Below, piece after piece: positions 38,314 through 46,123 of a stretch of 46,168 nt of DNA. Both the position numbers and the translations under genes were made by a program. The stretch spans positions 1 to 46,168 of IMG/VR virus record IMGVR_UViG_3300028909_000034, one strand, 5' to 3'. The stretch is from a virus. Each line of letters opens with the position of its first letter. The first letter of the stretch is position 1. The notes under the pieces were generated by a model that did not search any database, had not been told where the DNA came from, and saw only the letters and a program-made list of their open reading frames with translations.

Positions 38314-38511
38314 ATGCCGGGAATAAATCTCGAATACGCGACAGATCATATCTGGACGATGGAAGATAAAGAAGGTTTTATCGGCCTTCGTGTAGATTGT
38401 GGAGATAGCGGTGTAGTTTATTTTACACCTTCGCAGGCATTGGATGTTGTAGCCGCTTTTAGTGCTCATCTAAATGCTAAGATAATGAAAGTCGAATTCA
38501 AACAGTTGTGA
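38314..38511 (+). CDS. small hypothetical protein, 65 aa
   Basis: AGGAGAAAATC precedes ATG. One domain with IWTMEDKEGFIGLRVDCGDSG and a C-terminal helix (SQALDVVAAFSAHLN). No family recognised; lies between nuclease and a zinc-motif gene. Confidence 0.65.
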   Translation: MPGINLEYATDHIWTMEDKEGFIGLRVDCGDSGVVYFTPSQALDVVAAFSAHLNAKIMKVEFKQL

Positions 38512-38531
38512 GCAGGAGAAAAGAGTACCCC

Positions 38532-38885
38532 ATGTCAAACGTAACTAAGACCTACACAGAACTATCCACTCTTCCCCTTGGCCTAGGACCGGGACAGTTT
38601 CAGATTGGTAAATGTTCCGGTATCCTTGACAATCACATGCAGTGCTGGCGCTCGGCTGATATTCTTGTCACAGTCGTTACGCCGACGGAAAAAGAAGGCG
38701 ATGTGACAGAGGGTGTCTCGTCTTATTACCTCTGCCGCCGTCACGCACAGCTTGACCAGCAAGCATACGAGTCAGCAAAGCCTGTACAGGAGCCGGTTGT
38801 AGAACCTGAGCCTGTTCCTGTTGTAGATGTAAAGCCTGTGACAGCATCAACCTCAACCTTCACTCCACCGCCAGCAAAGAAATAA
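38532..38885 (+). CDS. hypothetical protein with Cys/His motif, 117 aa
   Basis: ATG 38532 (MSNVTKTY) is preferred over an in-frame GTG at 38508 that overlaps the ribosome site, although AGGAG is 14 bases off. Central C..C (KCSGILDNHMQCWRSAD) and CRRH could bind zinc. The last 40 residues are Pro/Val/Glu-rich, likely disordered. Confidence 0.6.
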   Translation: MSNVTKTYTELSTLPLGLGPGQFQIGKCSGILDNHMQCWRSADILVTVVTPTEKEGDVTEGVSSYYLCRRHAQLDQQAYESAKPVQEPVVEPEPVPVVDVKPVTASTSTFTPPPAKK

Positions 38886-38926
38886 TCGCAACGTAGTCGC
38901 ACACGTTCAACAGGAGCAGGCACTAA

Positions 38927-39724
38927 ATGTCTACTTTACCTAATCCCTTTGCTGGTATGTCAGGAGTACGCTCTGAAGACATACAAGCAGAGGTTCAGCT
39001 TCGCATCGCAATCCTAGGAAAGCCAAAGAGCGGAAAGAGCTGGTTTGCTGCTACAGCGCCCGGCCCTATACGCTATTATGACTTTGATAACAGGTCGGAA
39101 AGCTTAGAAGGAAAACCGAATCTTTACATTCTTTCTAAACCTACGATGCTTCAAGTGGAGACAGACTTGTCTGTTATGAAAGCAAACAAGATCAAAAAGT
39201 TTCCACTTCCTACAACCGTAGTGTTTGACAGTGTGACTTATATGAATCGTGCGATGGAAGAAGAAATCTTCCGCCAAGACCCTAAGCTTTGTCGTACGAT
39301 TCGTGTAGGCAACAGTACCAGCATGAAGATCCGCAATGGTTGGGATACAATCAACGGTATTCAACGCTATGTTGAGTATCTCATAGCGGAGTTTACTACT
39401 CTAGGCACAAACATTATCTTCGTTTTCCACGAGAAGGACGAGAAGGATAAGGCGGAGTCAACCGTAGACAAGACAGCTTACACAGGTCTTGTAACGACTG
39501 ATCCGCAGTATCTTCAGAATAGCCTCAGCCTTTTCAATGAAGTCTACCGCATCACTGTGGACGGCAACAAGAAATACGAAGTCACCTGCCGTCCAAACTG
39601 GGACGTTAACGCATCAACAACCATGCTTCTTGACGATAAAGAGAAGCCTGATCTAATGGCGATGATCGAGAAACATCGGCAAAAACGTGCAGCGCTGCCG
39701 AAGAATGCGCTCGTTAAACTGTAG
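38927..39724 (+). CDS. Sak4-like RecA-fold ATPase, 265 aa
   Basis: Walker A LGKPKSGKS (30-38) and Walker B TTVVFDSV (96-102) with the Sak4/AAA_24-type order: after the P-loop comes YYDFDNRSE, and later NGWDTINGIQRYVEYLIAEF and NIIFVFHEKDEK. Sak4 proteins assist single-strand annealing in phage recombination. The next gene encodes a DUF669-like protein, its usual partner. It is preceded by CAGGAGC and a small AACGT/ACGTT hairpin (38890-38907). Confidence 0.8.
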   Translation: MSTLPNPFAGMSGVRSEDIQAEVQLRIAILGKPKSGKSWFAATAPGPIRYYDFDNRSESLEGKPNLYILSKPTMLQVETDLSVMKANKIKKFPLPTTVVFDSVTYMNRAMEEEIFRQDPKLCRTIRVGNSTSMKIRNGWDTINGIQRYVEYLIAEFTTLGTNIIFVFHEKDEKDKAESTVDKTAYTGLVTTDPQYLQNSLSLFNEVYRITVDGNKKYEVTCRPNWDVNASTTMLLDDKEKPDLMAMIEKHRQKRAALPKNALVKL

Positions 39725-39734
39725 TAGCGACACC

Positions 39735-39749
39735 GATGGCGCAGCCATC
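39735..39749 (+). other. hairpin before AGGAG of the DUF669-like gene
   Basis: GATGGC-GCA-GCCATC, perfect 6-bp stem, ending four bases before AAGGAG (39753-39758). One of the hairpin-then-ribosome-site arrangements. Confidence 0.5.
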
Positions 39750-39766
39750 CAGAAGGAGTAAATGTT

Positions 39767-40273
39767 ATGGCTTTTAAAATGGGATTCTCACGTGAAGAAA
39801 TCTCTGGACCAGTTCCAGTTCCAGCAGGATGGTATACACTACAGATCAAATGCTTTCGTCCAAAGGTGTCGAAGGATAAGGAATCGGTTTCCTTTAACGC
39901 CGAGCTTGCTATCATCAACAATCCAGAGTATGAAAACCGACGAGTTTTCGTAGGCTTGAATACCAAGGGCGGCTGGATTTTTCCTGACTTCGTTCATGCT
40001 ACAGGTTTACAGATGGAAGTTGTGCAGGATGGTAACGAGGGAACCGAGAAAGAGCAGCTTGCGTTGCCTGGAGTTTTTGAGGGCAGCGATACTCACCCAG
40101 ATGATCCTTCACAGTGGAAGTATGAAGGATCGCTCACGAACGCTACGATGGAAGCTGAGCTTGCAGAGATTCCGGCGTCGGCACAGTACAAAGCAAAGAA
40201 CGAGGTTCGTCAGTTCAAGTGTGCTGTCGCGGGTTGCACAGACAAGCACTCCACTAATCTGATTAAGAACTAG
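39767..40273 (+). CDS. DUF669-like ssDNA-binding protein, 168 aa
   Basis: AAGGAG lies 8 bases before ATG. PVPAGWYTLQIKCFRPKVSK and ESVSFNAELAIINNPEYENR resemble the first strands of the OB-fold DUF669 family found with phage recombinases. C-terminal third is basic with Cys residues (FKCAVAGCTD). It should coat single-stranded DNA for the Sak4-like ATPase and polymerase. Confidence 0.7.
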   Translation: MAFKMGFSREEISGPVPVPAGWYTLQIKCFRPKVSKDKESVSFNAELAIINNPEYENRRVFVGLNTKGGWIFPDFVHATGLQMEVVQDGNEGTEKEQLALPGVFEGSDTHPDDPSQWKYEGSLTNATMEAELAEIPASAQYKAKNEVRQFKCAVAGCTDKHSTNLIKN

Positions 40274-40278
40274 TACCG

Positions 40279-40352
40279 TTAGACAGGAGTACAAGATACT
40301 CCTGTCTAAAGCTAGAGGCTTTGTTTGATACTTAGCTTCTAGCTTTAGACAG
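40279..40352 (+). other. switch-like leader with two competing stems
   Basis: Fold 1: 13-bp hairpin 40279-40291 with 40297-40309 (loop CAAGA). Fold 2: 15-bp stem 40302-40316 with 40338-40352. CTGTCTAA (40302-40309) is used by both. Fold 2 ends three bases before AGGAG. Confidence 0.6.
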
Positions 40353-40371
40353 AATAGGAGAAAGGGGAACC

Positions 40372-40461
40372 ATGCAAGAACTGACGAAGGAACAGTACGA
40401 GAGAGCGGAAGCGGTGATCATGAGGAGAGAAGCTGATGAGCTATCACAACCTAAGCAGTAG
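40372..40461 (+). CDS. short helical ORF, 29 aa
   Basis: AGGAG and AAGGGG precede ATG. MQELTKEQYERAEAVIMRRE then ADELSQPKQ. Overlaps the next gene in another frame, which then starts inside it at 40436. Possibly a leader or a real mini-protein. Confidence 0.5.
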   Translation: MQELTKEQYERAEAVIMRREADELSQPKQ

Positions 40462-40642
40462 TAGTTTATCTCCTGATGAACGTCAAGAAGAAGCGCAGCG
40501 AATCTGTAAGATGCTTGATGATTATGCTGACGAGCTGAAGCAGAACGAGGTTAATCTCGTAGTGACCGTCGAGAACGGCGGCGCTGTGAGTGTGAAGATG
40601 TTGTTTTGGCTGAGGGATATAAAGGATAGGGTGATGGGATGA
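40436..40642 (+). CDS. small hypothetical protein, 68 aa
   Basis: Starts within the 29-aa ORF. Helix DERQEEAQRICKMLDDYADE then beta strands (NLVVTVENGGAVSVKMLFWL). No family recognised. ATGA overlap with the next gene. Confidence 0.6.
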   Translation: MSYHNLSSSSLSPDERQEEAQRICKMLDDYADELKQNEVNLVVTVENGGAVSVKMLFWLRDIKDRVMG

Positions 40643-40839
40643 CAGTACAAGAGTTTGTGCTTCTTGAATATCCTAACGCTAAGTGTATTTTGGAATGCTC
40701 GACAGATCACCTAGATGATTGGGAAGGTCCTGCTTTGTATGATTACATCATAAGAGAAGACGGGAAAGCTATTAGTGATTATGCTCATACACCGTATGAT
40801 GCATGGGTAGCTTGCAAAAAAGAAATCGAGTCGCGCTAA
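40639..40839 (+). CDS. small hypothetical protein, 66 aa
   Basis: ATG overlaps the previous stop. MTVQEFVLLEYPNAKCILEC and a middle WEGPALYDYIIREDGKAISD; ends with TAATG overlapping the exonuclease gene. No family recognised; belongs to the replication operon. Confidence 0.6.
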   Translation: MTVQEFVLLEYPNAKCILECSTDHLDDWEGPALYDYIIREDGKAISDYAHTPYDAWVACKKEIESR

Positions 40840-41927
40840 TGCCCTACATCGGTCCACGCGGTACGTCAAAGGCTCGGATATGGGTGCTTGTTCATAAGCC
40901 TTTTGGCTCTGACACCGGCACTCTCTTCAGCGGCGGCATGGGTCATATCTTCGAGAAGATGCTACGAGAAGCAGGACTCTCATACTCTGACTGCTACGTG
41001 ACAGCTCGTGCTCCTAACACAGACGACGCTCATGCTTTCGCAAACCTTGAGGCAGAGTTGAATTTTCATCAACCACCGTTGATTCTCTCTCTCGGCGACG
41101 TATGCGGTTGGTTTCTTCCGCCACTACGAGAGCCGAAGAGTATGAACACAAGCGCGGGGCAGCTTCAGAAGTATGCAGGCTCGCTGCTTGAATGCAAGTC
41201 TCTAACCTATCCACACTACATGATGCCGCTCTACGGTCCTGATCGTTGCGTCGCAGACTGGACGGAACGGAACATAACAACATACGTTGATCTACAGAAG
41301 CTACGTGATGAGTATGAATGGTGGAAGAAAAACGGTAGCTTAAAACCTCTACCGGCACGTGTTATGAAGTATCAAGACATGGATATGGACGAGTTATTGA
41401 TGTACCTTGACAGGTTCGACGGCGCAAAGGTTATCTCTGATGATATAGAGAATCCCACGTACAATAGCAAGCTGTACGCGCCACATCCGGGGTATCCTCT
41501 GCTAATGGGTCTTGCTGATTCTTCCACGTTTGGCATCAGCTTCAAACTCTTCCGCGATAAACCTTCTGAGAACCGTGAACTCTGGAGACGCCTTGACAAA
41601 CTTTATTCCAATGTCCCTGTGCTCCTTGGACAAAATTTCTTTAATTATGACGCCCTTTTCCACAACATGCTTGGTTTCCGTGTACGCCTTGACCACGTGC
41701 AGGACACCCTCATTCGTCATCACATACTCTGGCCTGAACTGAGCCATAAGCTCCAGTTTATGACACGTCAATACACTCGTGAGCCGTATTATAAAGACGA
41801 AGGCCACGGCTGGAATATCAGGCACATGGATAAGTATCGGCGGTACAATTGTTTAGACGCGTGTGTCACTATGGAGATTTACGAAGCTCAAGAAGAAGAA
41901 TTCAACCAAAGGAGTCAGTTGAGATGA
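40839..41927 (+). CDS. UDG-like domain fused to DNA polymerase 3'-5' exonuclease, 362 aa
   Basis: ATG 40839 overlaps the upstream stop. Residues 1-150 follow the layout of family-4 uracil-DNA glycosylases (IGPRG start, strand ARIWVLVHK, SGGMGHIFEKMLREAGL, CYVTARAPN, ILSLGDVCG), but the usual catalytic acid is not evident, so it may be a structural relic. Residues 190-350 are a DnaQ/PolA exonuclease: Exo I D202-I-E204, Exo II in LGQNFFNYDALF (N269, D271), Exo III Y336-N-C-L-D340. The polymerase domain is a separate gene at 42229-43734. Together they equal one family-A polymerase cut in two with the UDG domain kept, as in SPO1-type enzymes. Confidence 0.75.
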   Translation: MPYIGPRGTSKARIWVLVHKPFGSDTGTLFSGGMGHIFEKMLREAGLSYSDCYVTARAPNTDDAHAFANLEAELNFHQPPLILSLGDVCGWFLPPLREPKSMNTSAGQLQKYAGSLLECKSLTYPHYMMPLYGPDRCVADWTERNITTYVDLQKLRDEYEWWKKNGSLKPLPARVMKYQDMDMDELLMYLDRFDGAKVISDDIENPTYNSKLYAPHPGYPLLMGLADSSTFGISFKLFRDKPSENRELWRRLDKLYSNVPVLLGQNFFNYDALFHNMLGFRVRLDHVQDTLIRHHILWPELSHKLQFMTRQYTREPYYKDEGHGWNIRHMDKYRRYNCLDACVTMEIYEAQEEEFNQRSQLR

Positions 41928-42085
41928 CGTTTATGATCCAGTACGGCAATAATCCTCTCTGTCAGCTACCAATGCCTGATCCGAAGCATCCAAAGAATCC
42001 GCTGATTACGACGTACTGTATGCGACCGGCGGGACATAAGGGAAAGTGCGAGATTGAAGCACAAAAGGAGGATAAAAATGGATAG
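41924..42085 (+). CDS. small Cys/His protein inside the polymerase split, 53 aa
   Basis: ATG overlaps the exonuclease stop; AGGAG upstream. MTFMIQYGNNPLCQLPMPDP and TYCMRPAGHKGKCEIE: a C-x5-H-x3-C type motif, maybe one zinc. Function unknown. Confidence 0.6.
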   Translation: MTFMIQYGNNPLCQLPMPDPKHPKNPLITTYCMRPAGHKGKCEIEAQKEDKNG

Positions 42086-42248
42086 TGAGAAAGCTGAAAA
42101 GTTTGAGGATCTTCTCAGCGCTGTTTTCTACCAAGAGCAAGGTTTTCCTATTAAAGCACTTATGATGACTTGCAAGGAATGTGGTGCGTTAGTTATTTTT
42201 GAAACGAGAAAACTTCATTTGGAGTGGCATGACAGACAGAGTAACTAG
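42078..42248 (+). CDS. small C2H2-like zinc protein inside the polymerase split, 56 aa
   Basis: AGGAGGATAAAA precedes ATG. CKECGALVIF...HLEWHDR gives Cys-x2-Cys ... His-x3-His, a single zinc finger. Its end overlaps the start of the polymerase gene by 20 bases. Confidence 0.65.
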   Translation: MDSEKAEKFEDLLSAVFYQEQGFPIKALMMTCKECGALVIFETRKLHLEWHDRQSN

Positions 42249-43734
42249 TTCATACGAACACGCTCTGCAAGCTGCTTATTATCACATAGGCAATCGAGGT
42301 ATCTGTGTCAACACAAAAAGAATTGCTGAAGCTAAAGCTATCGTCAAAGCAGAAATCACTCGTCAGCTTGCTATCGCGTCAAATCAATGGGGCACGAAAG
42401 TATTTGTCGGCACGGCAAACGCACCAGACGAAGGTCCAAAGGGAACGAACGCTGGTGGAGCAATAAATCTCAATGCTACACAAGGAAAGTTCGCTCTCCT
42501 AACCGGCCTCAAAAACCTTGGCTACGAAGTAGTAAAAATCACAAAGAAAGACTCGGAGGGAAACTATGAACAAGGATACTCCACCGGAGAACTCGCACTC
42601 CAAAAGATGCTTTCGAAGAACCAATTCAATTATCCAGGCGGTGATCCTGCCCTCAGAGCAATTCTCAAGATTAGAGAGCTTGGTAAGCTCAACTCCAGTT
42701 ACCTTAACGCTCGACTGCTCACGAGAGGGAATGAATCTTTCTTCCTGTCTAACTATAACGTCGCCGGCACCCTTACTGGACGGCGTTCTTCTAGACGACA
42801 TACTTTCGGTTTTGGTAACAACTCTCAGAACTTTCCGAAGCATAGCGATGTAGCGTCGATGTATCGGCGGTGTCTTGTCTCACGACCCGGAAACATTCTT
42901 TTGATGGTCGATCAGATGAGTGCTGAAGACTGGCCTGTATCGGCGCTGTCAGAGAATTATCAAGCGTTGAAAGAGCTACGCGATGATACCGACGTATACG
43001 GTCGCCACACTCGTCTTGCTTCTGTTATCTTCGGCATCTCACTCTCAGCAAAAACTCCGGGCGAGTGGAAAGAATCTATGGAGCGTTATCTCGGCAAGAA
43101 AACTCGTCACGCCAGCAATTATGACATGAAAGCTGGTAGGATGAGTGACGCGTTGGCACAGGAAGGTTTCTCGTTCTCTGAAGCTGACTGTAAGACGTTG
43201 CTTACCAAGGTAGCCGCGCATGATCCTTCTGTACAGAAGGTCTTTCATCGCTACGTACAAGACACCATCAACAAAACTCACACTCTCGTCACGCCGTTCG
43301 GTCGTGAGAGACAGTTCTTAGGAGCGAGACCAAATGATTCTAACGCTACCCTCTTCAAAGAAGCTTATGCTTATATCCCGCAATCAACGGTGGGTGACAA
43401 TACAGGGTTTGCCGTCCTCAAAATGGAAAGTGACTATGGTGTGGATGAGCGTTTCATCGTGCAAGAAGGGCATGACTCGATTGTGCAAGATGTTAGAGAC
43501 GACGCCGATATTGTGCTTAGACAACTTCTTCGCGTTGTCGATAGCTTTAAACGCAACATCGTGTTTCATAACGGAATCTCCGTTGAGATACCTATCGAAG
43601 CAGAGATCGGCTATGACTTTCAAACGACGGTTCGTATAAAGGAGAACACTCTCTCCGGCGTCAAGACAGCAATCGAAAAACTCAAAGATAAGCTAGCGGC
43701 GTTAGAGCCGCAGAAGGTGATGGTGACGGTATGA
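42229..43734 (+). CDS. family-A DNA polymerase catalytic subunit, 501 aa
   Basis: ATG 42229 has GGAG four bases upstream. AGTLTGRRSSRRHTF (179-193) matches the T-x-TGR-x-SS signature. Motif A MVDQMSAED (D228, E233), motif B region KKTRHASNYDMKAGRM (290-304), motif C VQEGHDSIV (H415, D416; the usual Glu after Asp is Ser417). HTLVTPFGRERQF is a further family block. There is no exonuclease domain in this chain. It is the phage replicase, working with the exonuclease protein 300 bases upstream. Confidence 0.85.
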   Translation: MTDRVTSSYEHALQAAYYHIGNRGICVNTKRIAEAKAIVKAEITRQLAIASNQWGTKVFVGTANAPDEGPKGTNAGGAINLNATQGKFALLTGLKNLGYEVVKITKKDSEGNYEQGYSTGELALQKMLSKNQFNYPGGDPALRAILKIRELGKLNSSYLNARLLTRGNESFFLSNYNVAGTLTGRRSSRRHTFGFGNNSQNFPKHSDVASMYRRCLVSRPGNILLMVDQMSAEDWPVSALSENYQALKELRDDTDVYGRHTRLASVIFGISLSAKTPGEWKESMERYLGKKTRHASNYDMKAGRMSDALAQEGFSFSEADCKTLLTKVAAHDPSVQKVFHRYVQDTINKTHTLVTPFGRERQFLGARPNDSNATLFKEAYAYIPQSTVGDNTGFAVLKMESDYGVDERFIVQEGHDSIVQDVRDDADIVLRQLLRVVDSFKRNIVFHNGISVEIPIEAEIGYDFQTTVRIKENTLSGVKTAIEKLKDKLAALEPQKVMVTV

Positions 43735-43898
43735 GCTGGTTAAAGTATATCCCTCATCCACATTGGCGTTGGTTAAATTCTATGTGGCTGAACAGTAGAA
43801 GCACGCCAAGTCTAGAACGTGTTGGTCGTGTTTGCTTTATTCGTACTTGTAAACTATGTGGTAAGATAATTGACAATGGTAGTAGAAGAGGGCGTTAA
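43731..43898 (+). CDS. small Trp/Cys-rich protein, 55 aa
   Basis: ATGA overlap with polymerase. MSWLKYIPHPHWRWLNSMWL to RVCFIRTCKLCGKIIDNG: Cys-x2-Cys near the end. No family recognised; coupled to the polymerase. Confidence 0.55.
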   Translation: MSWLKYIPHPHWRWLNSMWLNSRSTPSLERVGRVCFIRTCKLCGKIIDNGSRRGR

Positions 43899-43912
43899 GA
43901 AAGCCACAACAC

Positions 43913-45157
43913 ATGAGCAGGGTCTTACGCAAGCCGTGGCATGAGGTATATTTTGATTGTGTCTCGCCACACACTGATATGCCGGATAACTTCATAACAT
44001 GGAGTGCCTTCTCTCTGCTTGGCGCGGTGATGAAGAATAATGTACATTTTGAGATCGGCACTTACACACTGTTTCCGAATATGTTCATCGTTCTCGTCGC
44101 TCCGCCGGGTATTGGTAAAGGCACTGCTATGAACATCCTTGAAGACTTAATCAAGGACTGCAAGCCAACAGAGATAGTTAACACTCTCTCTGATCGCATA
44201 ACCGCTGAACGGATTCTCGAACGTATCGCAGATGGTTGGGCTTCACCGCCGAAGATAGTGAACATGCAACTAGCGATGGGTACGAAGGATCATAGCTGTC
44301 TGCTCTTTAGCACAGAGTTACGTGTACTCTTGGGTGCTAGCGAGTGGATGTTGGAGTTTCTCGAAGAAGCATGGAGTAAAAAGACATATGACTATCAGAC
44401 AAAGAATAAAGGCAGCGTGTTTATTGATCACATGTGCTGTTCTCTTCTTGCGGCTAGTGTTCCTGATTTTCTGCGGAATGTCAACAGAGAAGCTCATATG
44501 GTCATCACAGGAGGATTCTCTAGTAGGTGTCTCTTTATCTATGCAGAGAATCCTTCAAAAGATTTACCATTCCCTGAGCCGTTAAAGAAGAATGTCCGTT
44601 CCAAAGCTTTCTATGACAATCTCATCTTAGACCTGCAAGAAATCTCTAAGCTCCAAGGTGAGTTTGTTATTGATCCAGACGCACGAATCATGTTCACGAA
44701 GTTCTTAACCGCCAATCGTATCGCGGCGTCACAAGATGACTCTGAAGCTCTAGCAAACTTTCGTGCTCGTATGAAAGCGCATGTGTTAAAACTCGCTATG
44801 ATCTTCTCTGTCTCGAAGGGTGACTCGTTACATATTGACCAAATGGACATGCTTAATGCTATTGCTGAAGTAAACAAGATCGTATTAAGCTTGTCTAAGC
44901 TCTTCCGCGGCGCCGGTGACGGTATGGATGCCTCTGCTACAGCGCGTATCCAGGATCTAATCGACAAAGCAGGACGCATCTCAAAACGTGAACTACTTCG
45001 TGCTCTGCATCGCCACATGTCATCAGAAACCCTTGATCGTATTCTTTCTATGCTTGAGACAATCGGTAACATAACTCAAGTTAGCCAAAACAAAACCACG
45101 TATTATCAAAACGTGCAACCGCAAATACCGAAGAATGGGAGAGTGGTACATCCATGA
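43913..45157 (+). CDS. DUF3987-type P-loop ATPase (helicase/primase module), 414 aa
   Basis: Starts MSRVLRKPWHEVYFDCVSPH. Walker A LVAPPGIGKGT (61-71); then SCLLFSTELRVLLGAS, the DUF3987 block around Walker B; and the C-terminal HVLKLAMIFSVSKGDSLHID plus a winged-helix-like KRELLRALHRHM. Such proteins replace or assist a replicative helicase in phages and plasmids. No other replicative helicase is visible in the window, so this is the best candidate. Ends by overlapping the co-chaperonin gene. Confidence 0.75.
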   Translation: MSRVLRKPWHEVYFDCVSPHTDMPDNFITWSAFSLLGAVMKNNVHFEIGTYTLFPNMFIVLVAPPGIGKGTAMNILEDLIKDCKPTEIVNTLSDRITAERILERIADGWASPPKIVNMQLAMGTKDHSCLLFSTELRVLLGASEWMLEFLEEAWSKKTYDYQTKNKGSVFIDHMCCSLLAASVPDFLRNVNREAHMVITGGFSSRCLFIYAENPSKDLPFPEPLKKNVRSKAFYDNLILDLQEISKLQGEFVIDPDARIMFTKFLTANRIAASQDDSEALANFRARMKAHVLKLAMIFSVSKGDSLHIDQMDMLNAIAEVNKIVLSLSKLFRGAGDGMDASATARIQDLIDKAGRISKRELLRALHRHMSSETLDRILSMLETIGNITQVSQNKTTYYQNVQPQIPKNGRVVHP

Positions 45158-45894
45158 CAATTTTTAGTTTTCCGCAGGAGATAAATCCTGAGAAAAATAT
45201 TATGCCAGAGGATAACAATCTGGGTGCGTTGGATTTTCTCTCCAAAGAGAAGGCTCGTCTCGAAGCCGAGGACGCCGCCGACGCAGAGTTAAAGTCCTCT
45301 CAAGAGGTCAGACTCGATGGCTCTAATAAAGTCTCGATGCCAGGATTCGCTTACAGCTTTGAGGCTCTAGGTGAACGTATTCTTGTGAGTCTTGATATTC
45401 CGCTGTCAGGCTTTGAGTGCAAAGTCTGCAAAGGCAAGAAACGTATCAAGTACGAGTGTGAGTGTGTAACGAGTGGACATCCTGGAGTAAAATATTCACA
45501 AGAAGAACTAGGTAGACTTAGTGATGTACTTGGTGCTGCTGTAGCAGTTGCCAGAGGTACTCAACCTTGTCCCTCCTGCGGCGGCGATCCAGCGTCAGTC
45601 CGTCGTAACGACATATGCACCGAATGTAACGGCATGGGTGGTGTGCTATGGATTCCACGTAAGGACAAAGAACTTCCTTGTACCGGCGTTGTTGTTTCTA
45701 TGGGTAGCATAGCCAGAGAAAAAGCTTCGTTTAAGGTAGGTGATCGTATACTTTTTAGTCAACACGCTGGCTCGATGATCCCCAACAAAGCTGGCTTGCC
45801 CTTCAAGTACATGGACTGGTACGCCGGCGCTATAAGAATTGAAGGCGCCGACGAAATCAGTGCATTTGATTTTATCTTATCATCTACAGAGTAG
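45154..45894 (+). CDS. GroES-like co-chaperonin with DnaJ-type zinc-finger insertion, 246 aa
   Basis: Residues 1-65 are a helical, acidic extension. GroES fold then starts: strand ALGERILVSLDIP (71-83). Between this strand and the mobile loop lies a 75-residue insert with CKVCKGKK (C89, C92), CEC (102, 104), CPSCGGDP (139, 142) and CTECNGMG (155, 158), the C-x2-C-x-G pattern of DnaJ. Next comes GGVLWIPRKDKELPCTGVVV, matching the GroEL-binding loop GGIVIP and the following strand, VGDRILFSQHAG, and the closing ADEISAF strand. Normal GroES is about 97 aa. It ends the rightward unit; ATG overlaps the previous gene. Confidence 0.85.
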   Translation: MTIFSFPQEINPEKNIMPEDNNLGALDFLSKEKARLEAEDAADAELKSSQEVRLDGSNKVSMPGFAYSFEALGERILVSLDIPLSGFECKVCKGKKRIKYECECVTSGHPGVKYSQEELGRLSDVLGAAVAVARGTQPCPSCGGDPASVRRNDICTECNGMGGVLWIPRKDKELPCTGVVVSMGSIAREKASFKVGDRILFSQHAGSMIPNKAGLPFKYMDWYAGAIRIEGADEISAFDFILSSTE

Positions 45895-45923
45895 ACAGAA
45901 AGGAGCGCGAAGCAGCCAGAGCA

Positions 45924-45962
45924 TAAGAAGCCCCACACAGAATAATAGTGTGGGGCTTCTTA
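45924..45962. terminator. bidirectional terminator
   Basis: Perfect 15-bp stem TAAGAAGCCCCACAC (45924-45938) with its complement at 45948-45962, loop AGAATAATA. It lies between the convergent ends of the rightward unit (stop 45894) and the leftward unit (stop 45969). U-runs are weak on both strands. Confidence 0.75.
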
Positions 45963-45968
45963 GTCGTT

Positions 45969-46085
45969 CTACTGAATAGCTCGCACGTTATAAACGGATG
46001 CTGTTGGTGTGCCGCCCGCAAACAGCGTTGCCAGGCTGTACGGCCCTTTTGTCGCGTCCGTGAAAGTCACTGTCATATAAGCCAT
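45969..46085 (-). CDS. last leftward gene, 38 aa
   Basis: AAAAAGGAG lies 8 bases before ATG at 46085. MAYMTVTFTDATKGPYSLAT then LFAGGTPTASVYNVRAIQ: a tiny beta-rich protein, perhaps a virion component. Ends just ahead of the bidirectional terminator. Confidence 0.6.
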   Translation of the reverse strand: MAYMTVTFTDATKGPYSLATLFAGGTPTASVYNVRAIQ

Positions 46086-46123
46086 CTTTGTTTCTCCTTT
46101 TTCGCTTTTCCGGTTGATACTCC

